In this document: positions 37,091-50,000 of the stretch, piece by piece
How positions within the stretch are numbered: position 1 is the stretch's first letter
Layout: each line of letters begins with the position of its first letter
Assembly: GCA_025267735.1 (NCBI GenBank)
Contig: CM046301.1
Span: forward strand, 13,576,190 to 13,640,189
Source: Mactra quadrangularis
Lineage: Eukaryota > Mollusca > Bivalvia > Venerida > Mactridae
DNA: 64,000 nt
Direction of reading: 5' to 3'
Position numbers and translations under genes: made by a program
The notes under the pieces: model-generated
What the model saw: the letters and a program-made list of their open reading frames with translations, nothing else
What the model was told of the DNA's origin: nothing
The model's database searches: none

Positions 37091-38802
37091 AAAATATACC
37101 TACCCTTGATTAACTACGTAATCAAACAGCCTTACGTTTCGTAAAAGGACATTGTATAATTACAATTATAGGTCAGCTTAAATGAACCAATTTAATATAT
37201 CAATATCGCCTCAAAACCTCATACAAGTAATAAGTAGGAGTGATGACCTGATTCTGTTCTTATTACAGCTCACTATGACGTTGAAAACTTAATTACTACT
37301 CGTACATCCATAGTGTTGACCCTTGGGCAGACGATGCAATCATACGTGAAATGAGACAGTTTTCTTTATAGAAAAAAGGTCAAGAAGATCACTGGTGATG
37401 TTGGAAAGTCGTCATATTTAGACAATTTTCGCAGCCTCTTTTTTACACAAGGGTTTCAATGATCTGTTAATTGGCTCTCCTGAATGGAGTAAATAAAGAA
37501 ATATCAATTTGATAAGATCCGACATTCGTTTGGACTGTGTGTGATATAGTCGTGCGTAAATATTGAGTTTGTGTGCAGAATAATTAAAACCACCAATTTA
37601 CATTAATCTGTTAGCTTTCATGTGAGCTTGCAGCTCGTCTGCTTCGAGTTATTTAAGTATTCTTTATTTAAAACATGGTTCCACTGCTGTGCTGCATGTA
37701 TTGGTGTATTTTATTGAAAACAGTAAAGTAAAGAAGTGGAAGGCCTGATTTATTTTTGACAAACTGAAAGTTGAAACGTCTTTGAAAACTTCTCGATAAA
37801 GTATATGCTGCATTAGTAGCATCATGTTAATTGCTTACTTAAGCACCAAGAAATTATCAAAGAGAGATAACTCTACATAAAACAGTTACCTCCCTTAACA
37901 TGATTTTGATGGGTATATTGTAAACATGTGCTTGTATGCTTGTCAACTTTCTTATATCCTCCATTATTATCGTTGCCGAGGGGCAACGATATTAACAATT
38001 ATCAAGATTTGAGCATTTTTGTGTCGACACCGGTTGCTGTAAGCCAATCAGAACCATGCATTCGAGGTCACATGATGAAAAAATTGACGTCATACAGTCA
38101 AAATAGGGGTGTGTGTATGGAATCGTCCACGGCGTGTATTATACGGTTACCTGTTTGTAATACAAGAAAATATCATTATTAATGTATGAACTTTTACCAG
38201 TTTCAAGAAAGTTGCAAAATAACACTAGAAAATATGCAAAGCTAATTATAAAATGTGTTTTTCTTTAAAAAAAACTCCCATTTGTTGAAAAAATGCAAAC
38301 CTATCTTCCCTTCTAACGGGCGAATCTATGTATACGTGAGAAGATTATCTGTATCCAATCAGCCGAGAGGCGTAACCGGTATCCACTGAGACAGGTTTAA
38401 GTCACGCCCCTCATAAACATCGCTGTTAGCTTAACGTCAAAGATTGGGAACGCCCTACTGATTCATAGTCTCTATTTGTTTTACATATCGTTACCAGAGC
38501 GCGCTTATTCCTGGAATTCTAAAAATAGACTCAATGGTTTTACATATTACCAGGGCACGCTTATCTTCTATAAATATACTTGGAACGGTTTGGAACTTTG
38601 GATACGCTGTGAATACACGGCTAAACAACGATTTCAAGCATTTTTGGAAATGCTAATACTTGTGTAATATTATATTATCAGGATCTGAGTCACGTGATCT
38701 ACAAAACTAATTGATAATATTATTATAAGCTAAACAAACTCTTGCTTTTCAGATATTTTTCTTTCAAGACAAATAGTTCTTGACATCATGTAGCGCATAA
38801 AA
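37091..38802. other. Non-coding DNA with short inverted repeats
   Basis: No gene recognised. It contains the AAGAGAGATAACT/AGTTACCTCCCTT inverted pair (37860-37896) and a perfect hairpin 'atcgttgcc-gagg-ggcaacgat' at about 37969-37990. A weak direct duplication around 'ttttacatat(cg)ttaccag' lies at about 38479-38565. Confidence 0.5.
37860..37896. repeat. AAGGGAGATAACT-type inverted motif
   Basis: AAGAGAGATAACT ... AGTTACCTCCCTT with an 11-base spacer. The motif is widespread in mollusc genomes (recalled). Single related copies occur near 50745 ('agttatctcccc') and 57240 ('aagggaggttactc'). Confidence 0.6.
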
Positions 38803-38805
38803 TTA

Positions 38806-39151
38806 GGGACTTTAGTCAGTTATCTTTCCCTGATAAAATCTGAAGCAATCCAATGGGTAAGTAGTTCCTTACAGTTATAATTCTTGGATTTTATCTTTTA
38901 TTTCCTATGTAAGGATAACAAAATATTTCTTGTTAATAAAGATATTAACAGGAGTGATGAAATTTAGATAGTTCTTTACCTTATAAATATTTAGCTTGAA
39001 TTTCAAACAAATTAAATGATTTACAAAAAAGTTATTAAAGATTAATTTTGGCAAATTGACATTGAAAAGTAACGTTAAAATCCGCGTAATCCAACTAATT
39101 GGACCTACCTATTTGAAGAGTACACAAGAGGAAATAACTGACTAAAGTCCC
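38806..39151. mobile_element. 346-bp PIF/Harbinger-type MITE
   Basis: Left end GGGACTTTAGTCAGTTATC; right end is its inverse (GATAAC version: 'ataactgactaaagtccc'). Both ends abut TTA (38803-38805 and 39152-39154). A 3-bp TTA target duplication with GGG-starting TIRs is the PIF/Harbinger signature. No transposase is present. Confidence 0.85.
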
Positions 39152-39947
39152 TTATTACTATTACATGTACTTATCTTTCACCGAAAATTCTCAAGTGAAC
39201 CCATTTAGCTTCAAATCCTCCACACAAAAATTGAATGGAGCAGTGTTGCTTTAAGCTGACATAATAAAAAACAATAACAAAATTAAATTTACATTTTATA
39301 TAATTCATCAAATGTACATACAAACATAATACAGAGTACAACAGATTACAATGTATAGTTAGTATCACAGAAGTTAGAAAATACAAATGTTATACAAAAT
39401 ATTACAACTTGAATAAATAATGGTATTGATGGAATAAACTTTGATAAGATTTGTGATAGGCTACATTCTACTGAATACAATAGATTTAATTCTGGAACTC
39501 TAGTTGATCGAGTTTTTCCAACAGAAAGTCTTTTGTTAGTGATGTACCTGTAGGGAACAAAGTTGAAATAGAAACGTGCACACACAGAACAATAGGTTTT
39601 AATCTTATTGCATACGTATGAGAAATAACATGTTAAATAAGTTCATTATTCACTTATGCTCCCAGAACCAACACACTTTATTCAGTTGGAAAAAAAACAT
39701 AAATTCAAGTACTGAATATGACCTATTTTCAGTATGCATGTATTTGACATGTTTAAGAAGTATAAATCTATAAGTGATGAATAATGTCACATGAACTTCA
39801 AACTATTAAACTTAATAAATCTTCATTGATTTCAAATTCTAATGACCACAGTAAAAGAAAAAGGAATTCTAAATCAAACACACAATAAAACATGTAACAT
39901 GATAAACATTTCTAAAAAAATCAGTACAAGATAAGTTATGAAGTATA

Positions 39948-40087
39948 GTCCCTTTTTTCTCAACTGTCAAAGTTTGAATAATTTCATGGTGAATGATTAC
40001 ACACTATCTCAATATCACGAGTGTTAGACAAAGAGCACAAAATCACTGTGAAATTATTCATGTTTTGACAGTTAGGAAAAAACGAAC
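39948..40087. mobile_element. 140-bp foldback MITE, copy 1
   Basis: The left arm 'cccttttttctcaactgtca' + 'aagtttgaataatttca' pairs with the right arm 'tgaaattattcatgttttga' + 'cagttaggaaaaaac'. A second copy of almost equal length lies at 41711-41851. Confidence 0.8.
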
Positions 40088-41710
40088 AATATAACAGCAA
40101 AAAGCATGTCAGCAAGTTGGTGAAAACGATGTTGGCAAGATAACCTTGTATTGCAAGAATTTATTCATTCATGACCATACCAAAACAACAAACTATATTT
40201 CTAACTAAGGCTGCACTCTAAAATCAATATACATATACTATGAACCCATATTGCATGTGTCATATGGTATGTAACCATCAAAATGATATTATAGTCATGG
40301 CATAAACTTCACAAAGGGAAACTACTCTTACAATTTTGAGTCATGAAGAAAACTGAAAATCCGTTACTGAAAACTTATCATCTAAAATGTCTGTTTTAAT
40401 TCATCTTAAATTATATTCACAGTAAATAGTTTATTTAAAGAACTTAAAAAAACAAATACATTTAATTTTCAATTTCATATATTAAGTATAGCATACAGTG
40501 ACTAATGTATCGTAACTCCTAATATATTTGTCACTTTAAAGAGATGCAGCCCTATTCCTACCATATAACTCACTCTAACATAGATATTAATCAGAATACA
40601 TGTAAACATAGACCCAACACCATACAAATAAATGCAAACAATACATTAATAGTAGAATACATGAAAATATAAAATATAATTTTTATACGTATAACAAAAG
40701 CAAAGTGATATATCTTATATTTTATTTCAATAACAAATCAAATATTATATATGGAGGTCATAGACGCTTGGATTTCATTAATTTGTGTATAAATAAAATT
40801 TGCAATATAAAAATAACAATAGGAAAAACATTAAGTTTACAACTAAAAAAAAATCAAAATTTTGGCCAGTTTCAGAGACACTTATTTTAACCTCATAACA
40901 AACTCTATTAGATCAATTCTATCATTAAAGACCAGCCCTGCGAGTTTAAACTAGAGATGAAACATTAAAAATTTTGAAAATTCAGTGAAAATATTAATCC
41001 CTTTATTTTCATTGCAGAGAATATGTACAACATCAAAAATTACATAGTCTACATTATAAGCAGCTAGCAGGGTTCTAAATCAAAAACACTATTGACATTT
41101 ATGCCGACTAAACAAAATCTTTTTTTTAGTAGTATGCCTTATATGTAAACATAGTGTTTTTAACTTAGAAACATGCAAGTTGCCTGTGGTCTAGATGAAA
41201 TAATGATGTCATTTTAATTATGTCAGGTTATAATTGTGTATGATATAACTCTAACTAAATACAAAAAGAAAAGAAAACATGAAAAAGCAGGAAATTTGTG
41301 AACTTTGGAATAAGATTATTTTCATTTCATCTATTGAACTAAGACAATGGTATTTTCACTCATGGCTTCTTAACTCTTCAAAATATTACTATACTTGATA
41401 AAAAGAGAAATTAATCTTATCCCAAAATTGACAAATATCCTCCTTATATTACACTTATATGATATGTCTGTCACAACAAATGATACAATAAGATAAAACA
41501 AGCATGATACATTGAAATAAGGAAACAAAAATGCAAACTTATACACACCAATATAAAAATGATGACGAAATAAGCTTTTGTGACAAAATGGATTCAAATC
41601 ATAGTAAAATATCAACTCTCAACTGAGAATTTCAATAATTGCAGTTGGTTTTATATAACTATTAAATGTATACTGCCGATAAAAAAAATAATCTCGCAGC
41701 ATTAATAACT

Positions 41711-41851
41711 GTTCGACTTTCTCATCTGTAAAACAAAATAGCTTAACAATTGAATGCCTCCATGCTTAACATCACCTTCATATTTTTATAAGAGAAAGCA
41801 TTCAATCACCATGAAATGATTCAAACTTTTGACAGTTGAGAAAAAATAGAC
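41711..41851. mobile_element. 141-bp foldback MITE, copy 2
   Basis: The right arm 'catgaaatgattcaaacttt' + 'tgacagttgagaaaaaa' is the inverse of the left arm of 39948-40087. The left arm 'gttcgactttctcatctgta' corresponds to that copy's right terminus, so the element sits in the opposite orientation. Confidence 0.72.
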
Positions 41852-43971
41852 TATATCAGACATTAAGTTGCGTAGCACCATTTCATTTTGTTAATAGATT
41901 ACATGTCTACAGTCCTTTCCAAGTTGACCAAATATTTTATATACAACAAGGAGTCATTTACTGAAATGAGTGATCTAGTGAAATATTTATATACCCTGAA
42001 ATAAACCTAATTGTTATACACCATTCTAGCAAGTTGAATGATAAGCACTATACCCAAAGAAGAAATAGTTAATGGCACAAAAATAAAAGCACTCAAAAAT
42101 TTAATATATACATTTAAAGTATTAAATGAAGTTATACTGTATTGCTATTTTCAAAACTAAGATGAGAAAATCAACACTTATACTCATTTACCCTTACAAT
42201 ACAGATAAAGAAAAAGTCTAATATTAGGTTAATGGTACTAGTTCACAGATTTTTTTAATTTTCTATAATTTCAAAATACCATTCAGTGTCTGTAATTGTG
42301 TAAAAAATAATTCTTATTATTTTAAGATGAACTGACCAATAGGTTGCAAGAAACATACAATAAAAGTCACAAAATTGCACAAAACTGTTTATACTGTAAC
42401 ATATGAGGTAGCTATTTACTACATGAAACACTATCATTTGTAATTGTATGTCAATTTGCACTAAAATTGTCATTATCAGAACACTACTTTCCTGCTTCCA
42501 AAAATATTTCCATGCAATTTTGACAGTTTTAGAAAAAGTTGATATTTAAGTTGAAGTATATGTTAACGAGTACCTTTAAAAGTTTTTAATCAATGGTAGT
42601 CATGGAACAAAATTTTGTTCACAGGGTTTGACACTAACAGTCTCTGACTTCAGGAAACTCGGGGGGAATCCTTGTGATTATAAGCTGGCATTTCCACCAG
42701 AAAATTGTTTCACTGAATATCATCCCAATTTTTTGTACTTTCTACAATATCTAATGTTAAATAGAAATCTCTTAATAACTGATGATGGATTCCTTTGGGA
42801 TCCCTGGTAAAACAGTGCCTTACCCTGTATCATAGTAAATGAACCATACATTCTAAATTTCTTCAAAATGAATAATCTTACACTACTCACAATCATGTAC
42901 ATTTAATGATTTATTTATTTAGTTATTTCAAATGGACAACACATGAAAAAAAGTATAAAACAACATTATAAACAAATGATATCATTGTTTGAATCTAAAG
43001 TAAACAGAAATATCACACTGAAGTGGGACTATGAAAAAAGATAATTCTCATGCAATTTCAAAAATATTGAATTCCAAATATATTTTTATTAAAAATTGTT
43101 TAGATAACAATTGAATATTCACAAAAAGCATGCAATAATATACATATAAATTAGATTGATCAAAAACATGGTCTGAATTTTATTATTTTTTGTTAGTCAA
43201 TTAAAAAATAACAATCCTAAACTCAACAGTATAGTTTAGAAATCACATTATTCCTCAATAAAACAATCCAGATGTGTTTGTCAATTAAAAGTAATAAACA
43301 TAGACACAGCTTGTCTACAAATATATTTGGCAAGAATCTTAACAAAGTGAACCCAATGGGTGAAAATTATAAATTTCCAAAATCTTGAAATTCCTGAATC
43401 TCATTATATCAGAAACTTTACCAAGGGAAACAATCCTTTTTAATGTTCCGAAAATACTGAACTTCAGGACCAGTAATGAAAATGTTCACCCATACAGGCT
43501 CCATTTACTATTTGATCACTGGATACAAGTAATCTATTATTAGATCTGAGCTGGAATCTGCAGTTTAAATACAATGTATTAGAAAAAAATTTCAATGATA
43601 AATGGAATGCATTAGGCATAAATACAGAGGTCACATTGACCATCATTTACCTAGTATTTAATATAATCAAGTACCCTTCTTAGCCTTTAATGTTGACTAG
43701 CACTAGTCTGATTATTTATTATCATTTGTCATGTTCAATATACTAATGGGCCTAGTTATCATTTTTTTCTGATTATATGAAATACATGATTTTCTTCTAC
43801 CCTAATTAGTTTACACAAAGTCCAGGACTTTGGCTCAGAGGGTTAAGTCAACGACTCTAAACACGGGTGTAAACTGAACTAGATTTGTCAAAAATGTCAT
43901 AATGCTGTAGAAGTGTTGAATAAAGACCAGATCTTACAAGACATATCAAAAATATTGGTGTCATGGTTTGT

Positions 43972-44025
43972 TCAGTTAAGGAATCTGATGCTCATTTTTT
44001 GTTCAACGTCAACCCTTTCCATTAC
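43972..44025 (-). CDS. CHP1: CHP1 coding exon 7 (C-terminus)
   Basis: Acceptor 'tactttacag', 54 bp ending TGA (43972-43974). Encodes VMERVDVEQKMSIRFLN, the diagnostic CHP C-terminus, which proves the gene is complete. Confidence 0.95.
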   Translation of the reverse strand, partial: VMERVDVEQKMSIRFLN

Positions 44026-47000
44026 CTGTAAAGTAAATATAAAATCACCATATAAATATATTTGTGATAAGCACTTCAGGTCCACATGGAAGATTGGTTA
44101 TAGAGAAACATGTAGCCTGAATAATAAGAAATTTCATTAATAGTAATACTAAAATAACAAGAGCAGTCCACGGACAGCCCACTCGACTATTCGGGGTATT
44201 TGTGTAAACGACAGCAACAACCAATCAAAACTCATGCTTGACCTTCATTCCTAACCCCATTAACATATGTGAAATTTCAAGTAAATCCCTTCAGTTTTTT
44301 CAAAATTAAAATGCTGCACCAAAAAACTTCACCAAGAAATTTTCTAATTATAAAAGGGCCATAATTCAGTCCAAATTCATGAGTTATGTAACTTGGTATT
44401 AGACCTCCAAGGGTAACCCCTTAAACACAATATATAAAAAAACACATAATATAAAAGGGCCATAATTCAGTCCAAATTCAAGAGTTATGTAACTTGGTAT
44501 TAGACCTCCAATGGTAACCCCGTAAACACAAATAAAGCTTTAAGTGAATCCCTCCAGTGCTTGCATAGATATAAAAGATACAAAAATGTTGCACCTAAAA
44601 ACTTAACCAAGAAGTGTACGCCGACGCCAATGCTGACGCACAGCTGAGTAGGATAGCCCCACTTTTCTTCGAATAAACGCGCTAAAAATTAAAAACTGTT
44701 ATTGCGGCTTACATGCTAAGTTTCATACTGATACATGCCCACCACTTTATAGCTATAAGCCCTGATTATCCAGTAACTGGTATCTATCTATTAATATACC
44801 AGTGAGTATTTTTGCTCTGCTGATGTGCATCAGACAAATTGAGGCAACAGAATTATACTACTGTTGCATGCATGCATTTACACCTCAGTGGAATGAAGCA
44901 ATGGCTAGTTAACTTCTTACTCAAGGAAATTAGCAGTGTCTCAGGTGGGGCTCAAACCCAGGCCTTCTAGAGTCCCGAGAATGCATCCTACCACAAAATG
45001 TAGAAAAGCTTGCATGAAGATGATCAAACACCCGTCCTTTCAATTTAAGTATTATAAGAGTAGAAAAACATAGCATATAAATATAATTTGTAAGTGTACA
45101 TAAAGTTTAGTTTATACTAATTCATTTACGCTTGATTGTGATAACAAGTTTCATCACAATTATGCTCTATGAAGAGTGAGGCGATTACTGAAAATTATTA
45201 AGTTCTATCAACTTAGATTAATTACTATCCAGTCTGCTTCCTGATCTCCCAGTAGTAGAGCTGGTAAGACAACATTTCTTACTCAAGTAAAATATGTATA
45301 TTAATTACCTTTGTAAATTCAGTGAATGAAATCTTAGAATCCCCATCTTCATCAGCCTCTGAGATAGTTCTATCAGCAATACTGTTCAACTAAAAATATA
45401 GAATTAAAAATAGTTGAAATGGTGACTCTTTCTAATTTATTTTAGTTTGGTTGTGAAACAAGTTTTAACAACTTAGATTTATCACTTTCGAGTCCGCTTC
45501 CTGGTCCCCTAGTACTGAGCTTGTAGGATAAAGTTTCTCGCTAGGTTTTGGATTGGATTTGAAACAATGCGGAGCTGGCTATCCAATAATTACCAGTCCA
45601 ACCTTATAACTGCTCAGCCTTACCCCCTCCTTAAATGGAAACTTAAATGTATCAGAAACAGTAAAAACACACAGCAAACATGGCCCTTTCACACTGTAGA
45701 GATTCTCAAGCAGAATAACAAGGCACTGCAGTCTGCCTTTTTGGCTCCTCCCTTACGCATAAATTTTGGAACAACAACTACCTGATGTGCCCTGCCCTGC
45801 TTCATTTTTTCTACCTCCCTGCTCTTTTCTGAGATCTAGAGTAATCACCATATATTAAAACAATGGATACTCCAGGGGCAAATTTCACAAAACTTATCAA
45901 TACAAGATTAGTCTCAAGTAAATCTTTTAGATGTAAAAATCTCAATGCAAATGATTAACAAATCTCATCAATTACAAGTACCGTATATACTCAGTTGTAA
46001 GACGCATTTTTGACCCTCCAGATTTCATTAAAAAGTAGGGGATGCGTCTTACAAGCAGGGTCTACAAGAATTCACTGAGGAAAAGCTGGAGCCGAGTCAA
46101 ACGGGGGCCATTACGGTGCATAGTAAAAGCCCGACCCGTTTCAAAACCGTATTCACGTTAGCACATAAAAATTATTTTGTCCCTTTTAAAGTATTTTGTT
46201 TATATATGCATTTGTCAATAACAACAATAAAAAGTTTGACAAGTAAAAATAGACAATTGTTTTGTACATTTGTATATCATAATATGCCCAAGTTAATTAC
46301 TGTTTGTCATCACATTCAACCGCCTAAAATAACAAACAACCATGCTTATTGCACAGCATTGTTTTGTTATCAGTGTTAATTTAATCCTTTGCTGCACTCG
46401 CCCAAGGTCAGGTATATTGTTAATTCAAGCCACGCATGTCAAAATTATTTGATTGACAATATGTATTGAAGATTTGATTGGTTAAAAACAAAAGTGGTCC
46501 AGTCAAAAGTTGGTCTAAATTACGTCAGAAAGTTTGAGTTATAACTGTTAAATTACAATAAAGATTAAATATTAATTCAAAACCTAAGAACTCAGTCTTT
46601 AATTTATTATCTTAACTGATTAAAGCTCCGTTGTATTCCGAGTACAATGAAACATATTTGTTTTCAATTGATTTAACTTACCTTTCAATGATAAACATCC
46701 ATTTTCAAAAAAGAAATATTTACTTAATTAAAATAATGAAATGCCGGACAATCACGGATTTTATTCTGAATAAAATAAATGATAAATTACGAGTACAATA
46801 AGTTGGCTGTCTGCCAAGATGACCCACGCTATTTTAGGATTTCTGTTATATTTCGACACGGTAACTTTCAAAGCAGAGGCCTTTTGTGAGGATAAACTTT
46901 GGAAATATTTCAACACAGTCGTTAAGTCTATACATCAAAGGCCGATATGCCGACAACCTAGTATAGATCATAGAAGACCGCCATACCACACATGGCAAAT

Positions 47001-50000
47001 GCTATACCTTGTTGAGATAAGGGATGTAGCCTTGAATCGTAACACATGTGAAATTAAATACTTGCAGTAGTTTATAAAACGTAAGGAATTTATAGACAAA
47101 ACTTTTTATGGCGTGAAAGCTGAGTCCTATTAGTTACGCATGACGTGTTAAACAACTATTACATTATAATTATTATTTGAAATAGCTACGGACCCGAGTT
47201 AACAGATTAATTAATAATTAATTAAAATTGTATTAAAATCAATTTTATCATTGTCTTCGATTGTCTTTGCCCGTGATATATTGGGGTATGATTAGCCATA
47301 TATTAATACAATTTCTTTCTTATCGTATGTTTTTTATGAAGTTTTAAATTATAAAAAAAACTTTTGAATGCATTCACAATATTTTAGATGAAAACTATAA
47401 AAAATAGACAAATTTTCGGCGATTTTGCCGACAAAATTTAAACTCGTCTTATACGAGGGTCCACATAAAATTCCCCTGTGACCAGCCTCAAAGTTGGGGG
47501 AGCGTCTTACAGGCGAGAGCGCCTTACAACTGAGTATATACGGTAAATCTGTGAGCTAATGCTCACTAGTGATACCCCCGCAAAAATCTAAAAATATGCG
47601 ACAAACAGGAAGTAGATGAGCAAGGAGCATGAAATCACTTTACACCACATGGGGCTATGGGATGAAGCAATATGCAAAGTATTAGGCTGCTGCATGTTAT
47701 AGTTGCTGAGAAAACTGCGACGGAAATTTTGTAACGGACGGACGCACAGACGCACGGACAAGGGTAAAACAGTATACCCCCTCTTCTTCGAAGCGGGGGT
47801 ATGGCAAGAATGTCTTCAGCTGACTACTAAAATAGTACAATGTTATTGTATACCTGTTCCTCAGATATATTATCTCCAACCATCATATGTAACACAGCCA
47901 ACAATTCTTCTCTAGATATATTCTCATCACCATCTAAATCATACATTTGAAAAGCAACTGAAATAATATTACAATGTTTATATATAGTTATACAGTCCAA
48001 TGATAAATATAATTACAGGTATACATAAAAACTAAATACAAACAACATCAATCTCCCTAAACAGATATCCCATAGACTGATGCCATAGAAGAAACCATCA
48101 TTGTACAGACAGTCATGTTCAGATGAACTTTGTCATCTGATTTATCATTCATGGCCACCTATTTCAAAGTTCATAGGCCCAACTAGCCACCTCTCCAACG
48201 GTTCTAGATTGAACACTGTCTTTGTGTCAACCAATCAAAGCCTTGGTTTCATCAAGAGGAAACACTTCCACACAAAATTGATGATTTTCTAACTAAAAAG
48301 AAATACTCTGTAGTTACTTAAATACACACAAGAGTGTTTGATGTCAATTCAAATTATTTCTATAATAATGATAACATGTACATACATCTAAGTTTGTCTT
48401 CTCTGGTGTTCAACTTATTTTTCTGTGTATTCTTCTGTGTAGGTCTAAATCTGGCAAGTATTCTCATAAACTGTTTAAAGTTTACTGTCTCATCATTACT
48501 GAAAAACAATAATATAAAGTTATGTAGCTAACATGTTCAGTAGAAACATTTCCATATAAGAGTCATTTAGAACTGTTTGTACACCTAAACTTATTTACTA
48601 CATTAATATAATATGGCTAGTATAACTGATTTCATCTGGAATTCAAAATGAGTTTTACCTGCCATACCAGCTAACATGTAGCCTTACAGAAAACAATCAT
48701 TTTAGTTTTGTTATTTGGAATTTCTAACAATATATTGTAAACAAGGGGGTTCATACTTCGTGTAGGTGAAAAAAACCCAAGATTTTAAGTTCTAGACATC
48801 ATCTATTGATATATCATGAAAAAAAAATTAACAGCTTTTTCTATAAACTACAAAGACTGTCAAATCAACAAGAAAAAATGTATGTATATTGTCTAAACAT
48901 TAATTTCAATCAAAATTAATAACAGTAATGTTAAGGAGTATTCATAATCATAACACACTTCACTTATAAATGGCTCTACAGAGCTTACCTAGACAGATTT
49001 TTCTGAAAAATCTGCTTGACCTTCAGAATTCATTGGGAATAATTAGAAAGTTAATAAAGCATAATTTATTTTAATGCAATATAATATAAAGGTACCTTTC
49101 AAGGAAGAATGAATGAACAATTCTGTCACCAAGTGGATTGATTGCAAGTTCAGGAATTCTTAGAAAATCTTCACGACTGAAATCAACAAAAAATACATAT
49201 TAAAACAAAACGACATTATATATCAATATAAGTAATTGAATAAGTCTGTCAGACTGTCATACAACCATATAGATAGTCAAACTATATGTTAATAAAGAAG
49301 GAATGGATGGAAATATATACTGACCCATTGATAAATATGAATTAGATAATTATATGAAAAATATAGTTAATTGAACCCTAGTGTGTACAAGGCCATGAGC
49401 AAAGTTTCAGCCAATATTATTGTTTTTCAAACAAGGAAATGACATCAAATGTTTCAAATAAATTTTTGACATGCATAAGATAACTAGTAGAAATAGAAAC
49501 CACATAAAAATTTACTCTCTACAATGAAGTTTATATTTTTTGAAAACCTAAATTTCAGGAGTTCAACAAGTTTTTATAGAAAAATACCATTTTTTCAACT
49601 ACTAAAAATACTGAAATTCAGAGCCAATCAAGAAATCATTCACACACATACTATTATATAAATCATAATTGGAACCAATCTTACCTCAGACAACCATTGT
49701 TGTTTTTATCAAGACTTGTAAACCTGCTGTATAATCTAACAATCTGATTGTGTGAAACTGAAACATAAATAATAGATACACAGCTAATTAAGTCATTATC
49801 AAAACTGGGGTAGTAACAATACCTGTAGTATCTGTAAACAGATATCCTGCAGAGCGCTGTTGTACAGGATCTCTAAGGTTCACCAGGCGGGTCACGTCGA
49901 GATGACCTTTGCATCAACTAATCAATGCGTAGCCTCAAACCCAATCAACCTCAGTCAAGAAACAATAATACTATGTCTAGGGATTTAATGATGATCAATT

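Larger units (their letters stand above)
39155..43971. other. AT-rich DNA downstream of CHP1, probable 3' UTR in part
   Basis: About 4.8 kb directly 3' of the CHP1 stop codon on the minus strand. It has two copies of one small MITE (39948-40087 and 41711-41851) and no coding frame with recognisable motifs. Several AATAAA-type signals exist on the minus strand, so the 3' UTR end cannot be fixed without transcripts. Confidence 0.5.

Noticed and set aside
46819..47070. 83-codon frame in the 1.56-kb TIR element as a possible transposase piece
   Set aside because: No DDE/D context, helix-turn-helix or other transposase motif can be seen; too short to assign.
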